DNA of 20,404 bases from Conoideocrella luteorostrata (lineage: Eukaryota > Ascomycota > Sordariomycetes > Hypocreales > Clavicipitaceae). Location of the stretch: assembly GCA_032433595.1 (NCBI GenBank), contig JASWJB010000516.1:1-20404 (forward strand). The letters run 5' to 3'. The notes under the pieces were generated by a model. That model was given only the letters and a program-made list of their open reading frames with translations. It did no database searches and was not told where the DNA came from. A program made the position numbers and the translations under genes. This document shows, piece by piece, positions 6,571 through 16,143 of the stretch (positions are counted from its first letter, which is position 1; every line of letters begins with the position of its first letter).

Positions 6571-7283
6571 GTTTTCAACTTATCCCCTTTTTCTAGCTTG
6601 AACACGAAGCTGACTGGCTGACAGCAGTAGATACGGCGGTGGGAGGATGTTGGCGATGTTATGAACACTCGCGGTTGTCGGGTCCAGCTGGATATCTGTA
6701 GGAAGCACAGGGGCTTCTGATTTGACGTCAAAAGGTTCTTGCACGAAGCAATAGGTGAAGCAAAAGTATTCAGTTCAATAGGTCTGTATATCTAAGAAGA
6801 GGAATCCAAGTCAAGGTTGAAGGCTCGATATCGCCTTATAAATAGTGTGACTGAAAGGTGACCACGTGACTCGCTTTATGCTTTGGCGAGATTCCAACAA
6901 TCAATGCAGAGATGCACAGGTGAGTCTGCGTACCTTGGTGAACACGTTTTGCTAGCTCCGGGCCAACCACGTCGAGGCTGATTATGTTGTGTTTTGAGCA
7001 CCCAAGTGAGAAATTTTGCAACAATGGCAATCAGCAGGATTAACTGTATTGACTAGCTATTGAACTACGGCACTGATCTTCCTGGAAGAAGCAATTTTCA
7101 GCCGCGTTCAACGCGCATCAGTTGATACACTGTTGATTGACACCTACTGCATCTCTAATTGACACTTGCGCCATGTCCTGCTTGCGTCCGCTTGATGCCT
7201 CTTCGAATTCAATTGACATCTACCCCATGTAGCAAGGCATCATTTAGAATCACTGCCTGATGGCTTGTTTTCTTTTTCCGCGT
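6571..7283 (-). promoter_or_regulatory. HisRS upstream region with GCN4/CPC1-like and E-box motifs
   Basis: No gene seen in these 713 bp. They contain a perfect TGACGTCA at 6723-6730, TGACTC at 6867-6872 overlapping CACGTG at 6863-6868, and TGAGTC at 6921-6926. Yeast HTS1 is under general amino-acid control through Gcn4, which binds TGASTCA. The matches here are partial, so regulation by the fungal orthologue CPC1 is an inference. Confidence 0.35.
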
Positions 7284-7847
7284 TTAACCAAGAGGCGTCA
7301 CTGGAGTGCCCCATATCGTTCCACCAACCTTCTCGCAACTATTGGGCTCTCCAAAAAGCTCGCCCGCGAAGCATTTGAGATCTCCCTCGCAGTCCTCGTG
7401 AGCGTTGCATTCATCGCCTTCTTTGCCTTTGTCGCCGGACGGCTTGATCTCGCTCGGAGTCTTGGGTGGCTTACTAGCCAGCCCACTCTCGCCTTGAGTG
7501 CTCATTGGCTTGTTGGTCGCGGGCTTGACAGTTGCAGGGTTGACAGTCGCAGGCTTGACATCGGGCTTGACAGTCGCGGGCTTGACATCGGGCTTGTCTG
7601 CCGGACGTGGTCGATTGGCAGGACGCGGAACACGGTTTCCGCCGCCATTTCCTGGGCAGACCCCGTCTTCAGGAAAGTCTGGATCTTCCGGACAGACTGG
7701 TTCAGAATCGACGAGCAACCCGTCACAGCATTCACCTTGTCCAAGACAGTCAAGACTCGTACAACCTACCGCTGGTTGCCGAACCTGGATCGGTCCAGCC
7801 AATACAAGGGTGGCCAAGGATGCGGATAGGATGAGAGCGTACTTCAT
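7284..7847 (-). CDS. Small secreted cysteine-rich protein with Lys-Pro repeat linker
   Basis: 187 residues, single exon, ATG at 7847 in the context TTAAAATGAAG. Residues 1-17 are a typical signal peptide (MKYALILSASLATLVLA), probably cut before Gly18. Ten Cys fall in two groups. The N-terminal group is C29-x4-C34-x5-C40-C41-x10-C52-x11-C64, the C/C/CC/C/C spacing order seen in knottin-like folds. The C-terminal group is C147-x5-C153-x5-C159-x11-C171. Between them is a low-complexity hydrophilic linker (about 73-140) with a nine-residue unit KPDVKPATV twice (85-102) and degenerate copies to 114. I do not recognise the family. The architecture fits a secreted effector-like or wall-associated protein; that is inference. 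It has no neighbour suggesting an operon-like cluster. Confidence 0.85.
   Translation of the reverse strand: MKYALILSASLATLVLAGPIQVRQPAVGCTSLDCLGQGECCDGLLVDSEPVCPEDPDFPEDGVCPGNGGGNRVPRPANRPRPADKPDVKPATVKPDVKPATVNPATVKPATNKPMSTQGESGLASKPPKTPSEIKPSGDKGKEGDECNAHEDCEGDLKCFAGELFGEPNSCEKVGGTIWGTPVTPLG
7528..7597. repeat. 27-bp coding tandem repeat in secreted protein gene
   Basis: On the plus strand the words CTTGACAGTCGCGGGCTTGA and GACATCGGGCTTGACAG alternate. This encodes the KPDVKPATV units and shorter PATVK variants of the linker. Confidence 0.75.
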
Positions 7848-8010
7848 TTTAATAAAGGTTTGTTTTAAAAATTGGTACTCTTCGAGGTTGATTTATGTAT
7901 AGTGCGGATAGAATGTCTCGTCTTGCTGTAATTTCGATCGGATTGATGAAGAAATTCTTTGCAACATGTGTGATCATCGGAGGGTTTGGGCCGGGTATAT
8001 ATATGTTTAT
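7848..8010 (-). promoter_or_regulatory. Promoter region of the secreted protein gene
   Basis: On the gene strand an AT-rich TATACATAAAT lies about 45-55 bp before the ATG, and a TATATATATA run lies at 7995-8005. Either could serve as a TATA element. Not proven. Confidence 0.3.
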
Positions 8011-9360
8011 GAACTCCCTTGTATCAATTCGCGTTGACAGAGAACTGAGGAAGCGCTGCCATGTACAAACTCGTCGTGAGTCAGTATGTGTCCGGTAGAG
8101 CAGAGAAACCATATTAAGAAAGTATCTATAACTACAGGCTGATTGGTAGCTGGATTCATTATAACCGTTGGGGACCGGTAATTTGCGAAATCATGCACTG
8201 CCCCGTCACCATCTGACGGTCTATTAAATATAATTTGCAATTAATAGTCTCGTCGTTCTTATGCACTATTACATAAGGAGCCGCTATTATCGGATGCTCT
8301 TTTCTGTAGTGTGTCACCCTGACCACCTTCCTCACAACATGCCTTTTAATACATAAAGAGATGAGGCGGTGCTTAGCCGAACGGGGAGACTTATAGAGCT
8401 TGGAGTGGCATGCGACGAATGAGCGAGCTGTACGTAGACTCTAAGCCAGGGGGGCCTCTACGAGGGGCATCCGAAACAAAACCCTGTCCTGTCCTCCCCC
8501 CATAACCCTACTAAAAAGAAAAGTAAAGCAAAGAAAAGTAAAAGAGAAATCATCCAGCAAGGTAGAACAATAGTTTGTGTCCTTGTCACTATATGTGTAA
8601 CTTGCAGTGAAATAAACAATCATGGTTAGATAACCCTGCATTGAGCGAGAAAACTAACACTCGTCAATCCAACGCTCGATGACGAATGTCGTGTTGTTTC
8701 AACCTGGCAATAATGGCGTACTGCATGCACAGTTCCCAAATATTTACAAAATTTGTATGTGGGGCAATAGAACATTTCATCATCTGCAAGCACCAATTTT
8801 CCTATTTCGACTTCATTTCTGACCTTGTTTGAGGCAATCTTCACCGTGTTTGCTTTTCCGCATCATGGTAATGATCAGCAAACATGAGCTGAAAATCATG
8901 GATCCACCAGCGCAATGTGCAATGTCAGGCCAGGTCGGTGGATTGCCGCGGGCATGTATCACATATTTGCCGGCGAGTGCTTATGCTTGTGACGTCTGAA
9001 TGATGGAGTGCGTATCCCGCTTTTTGTCTCATAAGTTGTGCATGAATCATGGCAACTAGATAGGCGGCCGGCCCAGTGTGGCTGAGTCGCCTACGTGTAC
9101 ATCTATGTGTGCCATTGAAAACGATAAAAAAAAAGACTATTATTAGATTTTCTTATAACCGCAGTTTAATATTTTGTAAACCACCCCCGTGCACATGCTA
9201 TTGCCGCAAGATCGCGGGGCAGCGACTTCAATTGGTGGCCGTGTTATTAGGTCTTTGGGTGCTGCTGCCCAGGCCGCATGCAAGCACTCTTCCAATTCGG
9301 CTCTATTAGATATACTATTTCTTAGCACCTTATATGGCGGAACAAAGGAATTCAATTTGG
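8011..9360. other. Intergenic region, no gene supported
   Basis: Only short open frames on both strands, without known motifs or consistent splice structure. One minus-strand frame (8844-8626, 72 residues) has a fairly protein-like start but nothing confirms it. No repeats shared with the rest of the window were noticed. Confidence 0.4.
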
Positions 9361-9500
9361 CTTAAGAGCCTTCCAGCAGTGGTTTAAGGCGCTGCGCTGG
9401 CTCTCTTATTCCGCAATAGCAGAGAAAGGTTTTGAAGCTATTACTATTATTAGCGAAGGACTATAATATAAACTAAAAGTAATTAAGTAAAGTTTGTTTG
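9361..9500. repeat. Possible tRNA-derived (SINE-like) remnant in AT-rich DNA
   Basis: TGGTTTAAGGC at 9380-9390 resembles a Pol III A box. GGTTTTGAAGC at 9428-9438 is a weak B-box match, 38 bp downstream. The following 60 bp is strongly AT-rich. No acceptor stem can be closed convincingly, so this is not called as a tRNA gene. Confidence 0.2.
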
Positions 9501-10511
9501 TACTAGTACTGGAATCTATGGAAACGAGATGGCGTGACACAAATAGAGGGCTAGAAATGACTCAAGTGATGGTAACTCAGGGCAGCCCCGCAGGGAAGGA
9601 CAGAGTTCCATCGGCGCTGCTGAAATAGAAGGAAGGGTGCAGGGACAGACAGAGGCTGTGCTGAATGGTTGCAGCGAGAAATCGGACGATTCTCAGACTT
9701 TTGCATTCATCAGATGAACTTTATGCGTGAATTGATTTGTTTGGCTTAACAGAGTGCGTTGGCGGCTGACTAGTAGAGCTTGTTGCTGCGATTCAGAACC
9801 TTCCGGCACTTTGCTGGCGTGTCCAGTGAGAATGTTCGTTGACGGGATCCGCCGCGCCACCGATTACCAGTGCACAACCAATAGAATAAAGTCGGGAGTA
9901 AATTCAGCGTAAATTCATAGTGAACTCAGAAAAAATTCATTAGAGTACATTGCTGCATGTACGCAATAAGCAAATGTTTTTGTAGGTATGAATATGCTCT
10001 ACTCGAGGCGTCTTGATCTTGCTGAAAAGACTTGTTCTCGGTGGTTTGTATGGAGTAACGTACTATGGTGGCGACACATTAGCCAAGGTCCGCAAAAAAT
10101 GCTGTCAAAGGCACAATGTTGTGCTCTCATCGTTACCGCGAACCTCAATCAAGTCGTCACTGCACACCTTCCAGCTACTTACTGGATGGTCTGATCTTCT
10201 TGGAGACGGTGCCCTGCCCCCCCCACCCCCCTTCGGGACGTCAAGTTAAAAAAAACACATGCTGGAAAATCTCCGTCCGAGCTTGATCCTGGCGAAGCGT
10301 GTTTCATGGGATTGCGTGCTTGCTTGCTTGACTGTCGCCTGGGTGCCTGTGGGGAACCTGCAAATTGCCGACAATGAGAACTCAAACTACGTTGTAGGCC
10401 CCCGTTTCAGAAATCGTCCGGAATTTGGGTGGGACTCGGTTCATACACTTCAACCCAGCATGGGACGTAAGACGGGCAGAAGAAAATTTTCATTTACGAG
10501 GTGCGTCATCT
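9501..10511. other. Intergenic region, no gene supported
   Basis: Short overlapping frames only. The longest (+, from 10259) runs into the hexamer repeat at 10512-10557 and is unlikely to be coding. C-rich and A-rich homopolymer runs lie at 10216-10254. Confidence 0.4.
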
Positions 10512-10557
10512 GTCGCGGTCGCGGTCGCAGTCGCGGTCGCAGTCGCAGTCGCAGTCG
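10512..10557. repeat. Hexanucleotide repeat (GTCGCG/GTCGCA)n
   Basis: Seven to eight units of GTCGCR in a row. It lies about 220 bp before the 70-bp block and array of composite copy I, echoing the hexamer at 4405-4439 beside the other 70-bp block. Confidence 0.75.
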
Positions 10558-10776
10558 GCACAGAGTAAATGTGAACATGATAGGGGACCAGTCTAAACCT
10601 AACCGCGGCCTCTCTGGACAATTGCGCTGGTGAAACTGTTTATTTGATTAGATTAAATTAGTTTAAAGAGAATATATATTAAGTTCTTATTGTTTAATCC
10701 AGAAAGCATATATTTTACTCACGTATTCTTCCCGTCCTATGTTCCGTGAATATCATATGCTAGGGCTCGTTAGTTA

Positions 10777-10846
10777 GGCTGCGTGGAACCAACGTTATTC
10801 TTGAGGCAGAGTTTACTCATCATATTGAACCAATCGACGTGTGGTT
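10777..10846 (-). repeat. 70-bp block, inverted copy of 4502-4571
   Basis: Reverse complement of 4502-4571 with four transitions. It sits immediately before tandem array I. Confidence 0.85.
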
Positions 10847-10861
10847 TCATCTTGGTTCACA

Positions 10862-11905
10862 CGTTGATTTGACGAGCTTGCTGAAAGGGCTTAAATCTCG
10901 GAACGTACAGGCGCTGCAAGAGACATCTGGTATTGCAAGTTAAGCTGACGAGCTCGTCAAAAGATTCAATTCCCGGAAGACGTACAGGTATTATATATCG
11001 CAAGGTATCTAACAAAGACGGTCAAACGGTTCAAATCTCAGAAGACGTATAGGCATCCGATATCGCAGGTTAAATTGACGAGCTCGTTCAAAGGTTCCAA
11101 AGTCGGAAGACGTAGACGCGCTTTCGAAGCGTCATATATCGCAAATCATTGATAACCGGATTTTCGGCTGCCATCTAATTGAGCCAGTTAACAAGCTGAT
11201 CAAAAGGTCTAAATCTCGTAAGACATACGGACTGCAAGGAGCTCGTTAAAAAGCTTAAATCTCAGACGACGTACCAGCATGAAATATCGCAAGTCAATCT
11301 GACGAAGATGTTAAAAAGGCTGACTTAAATCGGTAGACATACAGGCTGCAAGGTGAATCAGATATCGCAAGCCAGTCGTTAAGCTCGCTGAAAAGACTTA
11401 AATTCCGCAAGAAGTTTAGGCGTTTTCAAAGCGTCAGACATAGCAAGAAGCAATGGATATCCAGTTGATCTGACAATCTCGTTGAAAAGGTTTAAATCCC
11501 GCAAGACGTACAAGCGTTTTCGAAGGATCAAACATGGCAGCATCCGATAACGCAAGTCAGTTAACGAGCTCTTCAAAATGTTCAAATCTCGAATGACGTA
11601 CGTAGAGGCTGCAAGGAGCTAGTTGAAAGGTTTACATCTCGGAAGACGTATAGGCTGCAAGAGGCATCAGACATGGCAGGCCAATCTAACGAGCTTGTTG
11701 GAAAGGGTCGAATCTCGGGAGACGTGCAAGCATATACATCGCAAGTTGATCTGACGAGCTCGTTGAAACGTTTCAATATCGGACGACGTATAGGCTGCAA
11801 GAAGCATTGGTATTGCAAGTTAGTTAACGAGCTTGTTAAAAGGTTCAAATCTTGGAAGACGTACAGGCACTGCAGGAGGCATTGGATCTCGCAAGTTAAT
11901 CTGAA
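10862..11905 (+). repeat. Degenerate ~66-bp tandem array I
   Basis: Roughly 15 units. Consensus words in order are GACGAGCTCGTTGAAAAG, GTTCAAATCTCGGAAGACG, TACAGGC, then a variable stretch (ATCTG, or TGCAAGAAGCATCAG, or GCTTTCGAAGCATCAG), then ATATCGCAAGTCAATCT. Unit length varies from about 45 to 95 bp around a 60-75 bp mode. The family is the same as 17286-19512. Open frames appear on both strands but are broken by indels between units, so no gene is called. Confidence 0.85.
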
Positions 11906-13425
11906 GACGATGATGGTGGTGGCCACAGGTAAGGATTCCGATCAGAATTCTGGTCACGATACTCGCGGTCGGAAGGGGGAAAAGTGAGCTGATGATGATG
12001 TCGCTGCTGCCGATGATGATGATGATGGCCACAAGCCAGGATTCTCGTCAGGATTCCGATCACGAGAGTAGCGATCGGGAGAAAAGTTGGTTGAGGATGA
12101 TGTTGCCGCCGCCGCCGCTGCTGCTATTAATGATGCTGCTGCTGCTGCTCATGTTGATGGCCACAGGCCAGAATTCTGGTCGAGAGAGTAGTGGTCGGGA
12201 GGGGGGAAAGTTAGCTGATAATGATGATGATAATATAGTTGCTGTTAGCAACTGGGAGAGGGGAAAAGTCAGCATTTGTCAGTGGGAAGAGCCACCTAAT
12301 AATGATGATGATGCAGCTGTTGCTGCTGTTGCTGATGATGAGGATAATGTCGCTGCTCCTGATGATGCCGTTGCTGCTGACAAGGGTGTTGCTGCCCACG
12401 CAAGAAATGCCGCTGTTGCTGATGATGTTGCCGCCGCCGCCGCTCCTGCTGTTGCTGATGATGAGGATGATGTCGCTGCTTCTGGTGATGCCGTTGCTGC
12501 TGATGAGGATATTGGTGCCCACGCAAGAAATGCCGCTGCTGCTGCTGCTGATGCCGCCGCCGCCGATGATGATGATGCCGCCGCTGCTGCTGATGATGCC
12601 GCTTCTGATGATGATGGAGCGGTCGGCAGAAGGAAAAGTCAGCTGACGATAATGATGCCGCTGATGACGATGCCGCTGCTGCTGTTAGCACTTGGGAGAG
12701 GGGAAAATTGAGCACTTGGGAGAGGAAAGAGTCAGCTGATGATGATAATAACGCTGCCGCTGATGACGATGGCCCCAGGTCAGGATTTCTGGTCACGATA
12801 GTCGCGGTCGGGAGGAGGGACAGCCAGATGCTGCTGCTGCTGGTGAGGATGTTGCTACTCACGCAAGAGATGCCGCTGCTGCTGATGATGATGCCGTTGC
12901 CGCTGATGAAGATGTTGGTGCCCACGCGAGAAATGCCGCTGCTGCTGATGTTGCTGCTGTCAGCACCTCGGAGAGGCAAAAGTCAGCACTCACGATAGAG
13001 AAGAGTCAGCAGATGATGGTGCCACCGCTGCTGCTGATGGCCACAGGCCAGGATTCCGATCGGGGTTCTGGCCACGATAGCAGCGGTCGGGAGGGGGAAA
13101 GTTAGATGCTGCTGCTGATAATGCCGCCGCCGCTGATAATGATGCCGATGATGATGATGCCCCCGCTGCTGCGGCTGCTGATGTTGCTGCTGATGCCGCT
13201 GCTGGTGTCAGCACCTGGGAGACGAAAAAGTCGGCACTCACGAGAGAGAAGAGTCAGCTGATGATGATGCTGCTGCTGCTGCTGGTGGTGATTCTGGTGA
13301 TTCTGATGATGATGATGATGATGATGATGGTGATGGTGCCGCTGATGATGCCGATAATGAGGATTCCGATGATGACGATGCCGCTGCTGCTGCTGGGGAT
13401 GTTGCCGCACACACAAGAATAGCTA
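11906..13425 (+). repeat. GAT/GCC/GCT triplet-repeat block I
   Basis: About 1.5 kb dominated by GAT, GCC and GCT triplets. It could be read as Asp/Ala-rich on the plus strand, but stop codons interrupt every frame. There is higher-order structure: a motif beginning GATGGCCACAGGCCAGGATT and ending CGGTCGGGAGGGGGAAAG recurs near 11925, 12030, 12160, 12770 and 13040; a 120-bp unit is duplicated at about 12339 and 12459 (each with GCCCACGCAAGAAATGCCGC); and CACTTGGGAGAGG words are scattered. Long open frames here follow from the triplet periodicity and are not called as genes. Confidence 0.8.
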
Positions 13426-13880
13426 TTCCCACCAGGCAAATTTTCGATCCGGGTCGGTGGGAAAAAAGCAGGGCAAGGGCAAGCTTGGTCAGGACCAGCA
13501 ATACGGGCCGGGCAGGCAACACAAGGGGAACACAGCAGCACAACAATAACCAGGGCATAAGATACGATAATACCTGATGCAAAAGATGCAGAAGAGCCCG
13601 GCGCATAAGTTGCAACAGAAACTAAGACGTAAAATAAAACAGCTGGTGCGTAATCTACAAAAAACCTGCTTGGGTAGCAATTCAGCCATCAGGGGCTTGT
13701 AAGCAATATGCAGCACCTCAACCAGCAATACCACAACCAGTGCACCAAATGAGACCAAACCTGGCGCAAAAGATGCACAAAAGCCCATCCCACAAGTTGT
13801 GATATAATTCAAGGCACGAAACCAAATACCTGGCGCGCAATCGGCCAAAACGCGCGGATCACACACCAACGGTGATAACT
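13426..13880 (+). repeat. ACAACA-rich tail of composite copy I
   Basis: Homologous to 19905-20404 over its length. Shared words are ATACGGGCC, GGCACAAGATAC or GGCATAAGATAC, CTGGTGCGTAATCTACAAA, GGGGCTT and AATACCACAACCAG. It has an internal subrepeat of roughly 190 bp built on CCTGGCGCAAAAGATGCA (near 13575, 13760 and 13908). Confidence 0.8.
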
Positions 13881-14270
13881 CAACCACAACACGCCGCAGC
13901 ACGCCCGAACCTGGTGCAAAAGACTCGCAGAAACACGCCGCACACGATGCGGGTGAAATCAGGGCGCGCCGGGAGTGCCTTCATTTCGCAGCTCTTTTTA
14001 CTGCACCGTGTGCGCCAGGCGTTTGTACATCATTTCCGCCAGGTTTGGTACCATTGCGAGCGCTGGCTGTCGAGTGTGGGCGAGCTCCTGACCGCACATA
14101 CACAGGCAGGCATGCATGCGGCCAAGGCCCCCTCACTGCCATCAGAGCATGCACATGCGCAAGCCTTGCAAAAGGTCTTGCAAAAGGTCCTGCAAAAGGC
14201 GAAACATTGGTGTGCCAGAATCCCAAGGCCTTGTTACTATGTGGCAGCTACGAATTATCTGATCTGGGTT
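13881..14270 (+). repeat. Repeat module A, copy A2, at the end of composite copy I
   Basis: Matches A1 and the reverse complement of A3: CGCCAGGTTTGGTACCATTG, GCGAGCGCTGGCTGTC, CCCTCACTGCCATCAGAGCA, and TTGCAAAAGGTCCTGCAAAA with an extra internal repeat of AAGGTCTTGCAA. It continues directly from the tail. Confidence 0.75.
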
Positions 14271-14310
14271 ACCTGAGAGAAGAAGAGGAAGGGCAAGGCC
14301 CGCGAGCGCG

Positions 14311-14588
14311 CCGTATAAAAGAGGCAAGCTAGGGTGGCTACGTGACCTTGACGAGGGATTTCAACAGGCATCACCACCTCCTCAGCTCTGGGGTTCAATC
14401 AGACTATTCGAGTCATGGTGTTCCAACTAGCGTTGTTCTCTCCGTTCCACAATCTAGCAACCCGTCCTGTTTCCTCTTCCTGTTCGCCCCGCCTCCCCGC
14501 GCAGCCAAGCTTCGTCAAAAAAGCAACTGTGAGACGCCGTTGCGTCATTCGACCGGAAAGCGCACCGTCGAGACCGGAGGCAACGTAA
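14311..14588 (+). CDS. Weak candidate small gene (TATA box plus 57-codon frame)
   Basis: TATAAAAGAGGC at about 14311-14322 is a canonical TATA box. The first ATG in a reasonable place is at 14415, opening 57 codons to a TAA at 14586-14588. The product would begin MVFQLALF and be Arg/Ser/Pro-rich without acidic residues until near its end, as in mitochondrial targeting sequences. A GTAACA donor lies at the end of the frame, so it could be a first exon. There is no homology I recognise and no supported second exon. It may be chance. Confidence 0.18.
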
Positions 14589-14837
14589 CATGGCGTGAGA
14601 GATGGGAACAGCCGATGGCGAAGCAGCTGTCGTTGGCCAATTGCAAGCGCGAACGGTCCAGCTTCTGTCTCTCCATATGTCAGCAGATACTCAGCAGATC
14701 CATGACTGGCTCAAACATACTCCAATGGTGTGGGCGGTGCTTATGCAACATACAACATAGCAAGTCGAGCGAGCTGAATGCTACAACGCAAAGCCAGCTC
14801 GGGCGACAGGTCGAAACGACAAGGTGGGCTTGGCCTG

Positions 14838-14914
14838 ATGTCAAATCAATGATTGAGTGGCCGCATGTCAGATCAATGACTGAGTGGCCGCATGTCAGAT
14901 CAATGATTGAGTGG
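14838..14914. repeat. 27-bp tandem repeat, about 2.9 copies
   Basis: Units ATGTCARATCAATGAYTGAG plus TGGCCGC start at 14838, 14865 and 14892, almost identical to one another. Confidence 0.9.
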
Positions 14915-14940
14915 CAGCTCTCGTGGTGGGCTGAACCCGG

Positions 14941-14970
14941 GGCCCTGAGCGGCCCTGAGCGGCCCTGAGC
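14941..14970. repeat. 10-bp tandem repeat GGCCCTGAGC, three exact copies
   Basis: Exact threefold repeat just after the 27-bp repeat. Confidence 0.95.
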
Positions 14971-15904
14971 TGTTGTCTCGCATTGCTCGGGTTGTCCGAA
15001 TGGACCTCTTCTGTTGGCAGGCAGGCGGGCGTTTGTGACGCGGCCACCGCTCGCTCGCCTCTCGCAAGGTCGCCCGAACTGGAATCCTCGATGTTATTGT
15101 TGATCTTGGCCAAGCATGGACGAAACAGTCATGTCGGGAGCAAGGAAATAATAGCTTGACCTGTGCATGTACATAGCAAGCGATGACTTCAATGACTTGA
15201 TCGCGTACGGAGTACAGATTACGGATTGAGCGTGCGCCCTCCGGTAATAATTCGGTTAACTGGCCCGCAACTTAGAGTGGAGATCTACGTCAGGCTCTGG
15301 TGCGTCATAATCGCGTTGGCGGCCCGTACCTTCTACGGAGTAACTACTCCGCAAGGTAATCTTTGATGGTTGCTCCCGTTCTGCCGGCAGAGCTGTTAGG
15401 CTTGCGGGACGTCCCGTGTATCTCTTTGCCTTCGGTGTACTTTTTCCCCAAGCACAATCCAGCGGGCAGAGCAAGTACCCTTCAACGCGCACCATGTGCA
15501 GTGGATACATGGAATGCGCTAGCTACACCCTAGATACTACGGAGTAACTTCCACGGGCTATAGGCGTGGTTTGCCTAGTATTGCGTCCTGCAGGGCAGCG
15601 GGGGCATTAAAGCGTCGAGCAGGCAATTCGCGCGCTAGAAACAATAAATAGGCATGCGAAAGGGATAGCATAGACTGCTCATGTGCGATGTATACTATAG
15701 AGATACTACGTACAGGTTTTTCATGCTCACAAGGCGCGGTGTGGCTGCCAGGGACTCACATGGGGAATAGCGAGATTACGAGCGGTGAATTCTACTCCGT
15801 ACTCCGTATACAAGAAGACATCCCTGAGGTACACACCTGCACATACACACACATATACCGTACTCCGTACTCTCTCTCACGCTCTCTGTCTCTCTGCCTC
15901 TGCC
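14971..15904. other. Intergenic region rich in TACGGAGTA motifs
   Basis: No supportable gene. TACGGAGTA or its complement occurs at 15206, 15333 (with a head-to-head partial partner), 15538, 15793-15808 (TACTCCGTACTCCGTA) and 15861. A CT-rich microsatellite is at 15870-15905. This is the far-upstream region of small-gene copy B. Confidence 0.5.
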
Positions 15905-16143
15905 TGCTGCGGCGCACAAATAGCTGCGTGATTGGGTGAAGAGGCATTCCCATCCCATCACCTGCCCTTTCTTTGCTTTGCTGCCCAAAGCTGCCCAATT
16001 GCCAGTTCCACCACATCGCAAATACCACATCACACATTACCCCCCTCCATCCGCAAGACTTCAACATTCCCCATTGCAGTGTAACACTGGACAGAGAACC
16101 AGTTACACATACGTCCAGCACCGCCGTCACGACTTCTGCCCAA
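15905..16143 (+). promoter_or_regulatory. Promoter region of small-gene copy B, conserved with copy A
   Basis: 15905-15990 is homologous to the reverse complement of 2865-2948, including GCGCACAAATAGCTGCGTGA, the following TTGGGTGAAGAGGCA (inverted CCAAT box), CCCATCACCTG and CTTTGCT. Both ATGs follow the sequence CCAA with context CAAATGCC. Confidence 0.5.

Noticed and set aside
6546..6731. Minus-strand 61-codon frame upstream of and overlapping the HisRS ATG, considered as an upstream frame or mitochondrial leader
   Set aside because: Its first codon is TTG, not ATG. It is out of frame with HisRS, and an in-frame TAA lies four codons before the HisRS ATG.
7260..7829. Plus-strand 189-codon frame
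   Set aside because: It is antisense to the secreted protein gene, which has a clear signal peptide and cysteine pattern.
8626..8844. Minus-strand 72-codon frame starting MKIASNK
   Set aside because: It is short, with no domain, splice partner or repeat evidence. It could be chance in AT-balanced DNA.
10862..11905. CRISPR-like interpretation of the regularly spaced repeats
   Set aside because: Units are degenerate along their whole length with no constant repeat/unique spacer alternation, and the host is a eukaryote.
11992..12711. Long plus-strand frame encoding an Asp/Ala-rich acidic protein
   Set aside because: It comes from GAT/GCC/GCT triplet repeats. Equally long frames exist on the other strand, and the homologous block at 19560-19904 does not preserve it.
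14342..14968. Plus-strand 208-codon frame
   Set aside because: It starts with GTG rather than ATG, ends inside the 27-bp and 10-bp minisatellites, and shows no recognised motif.
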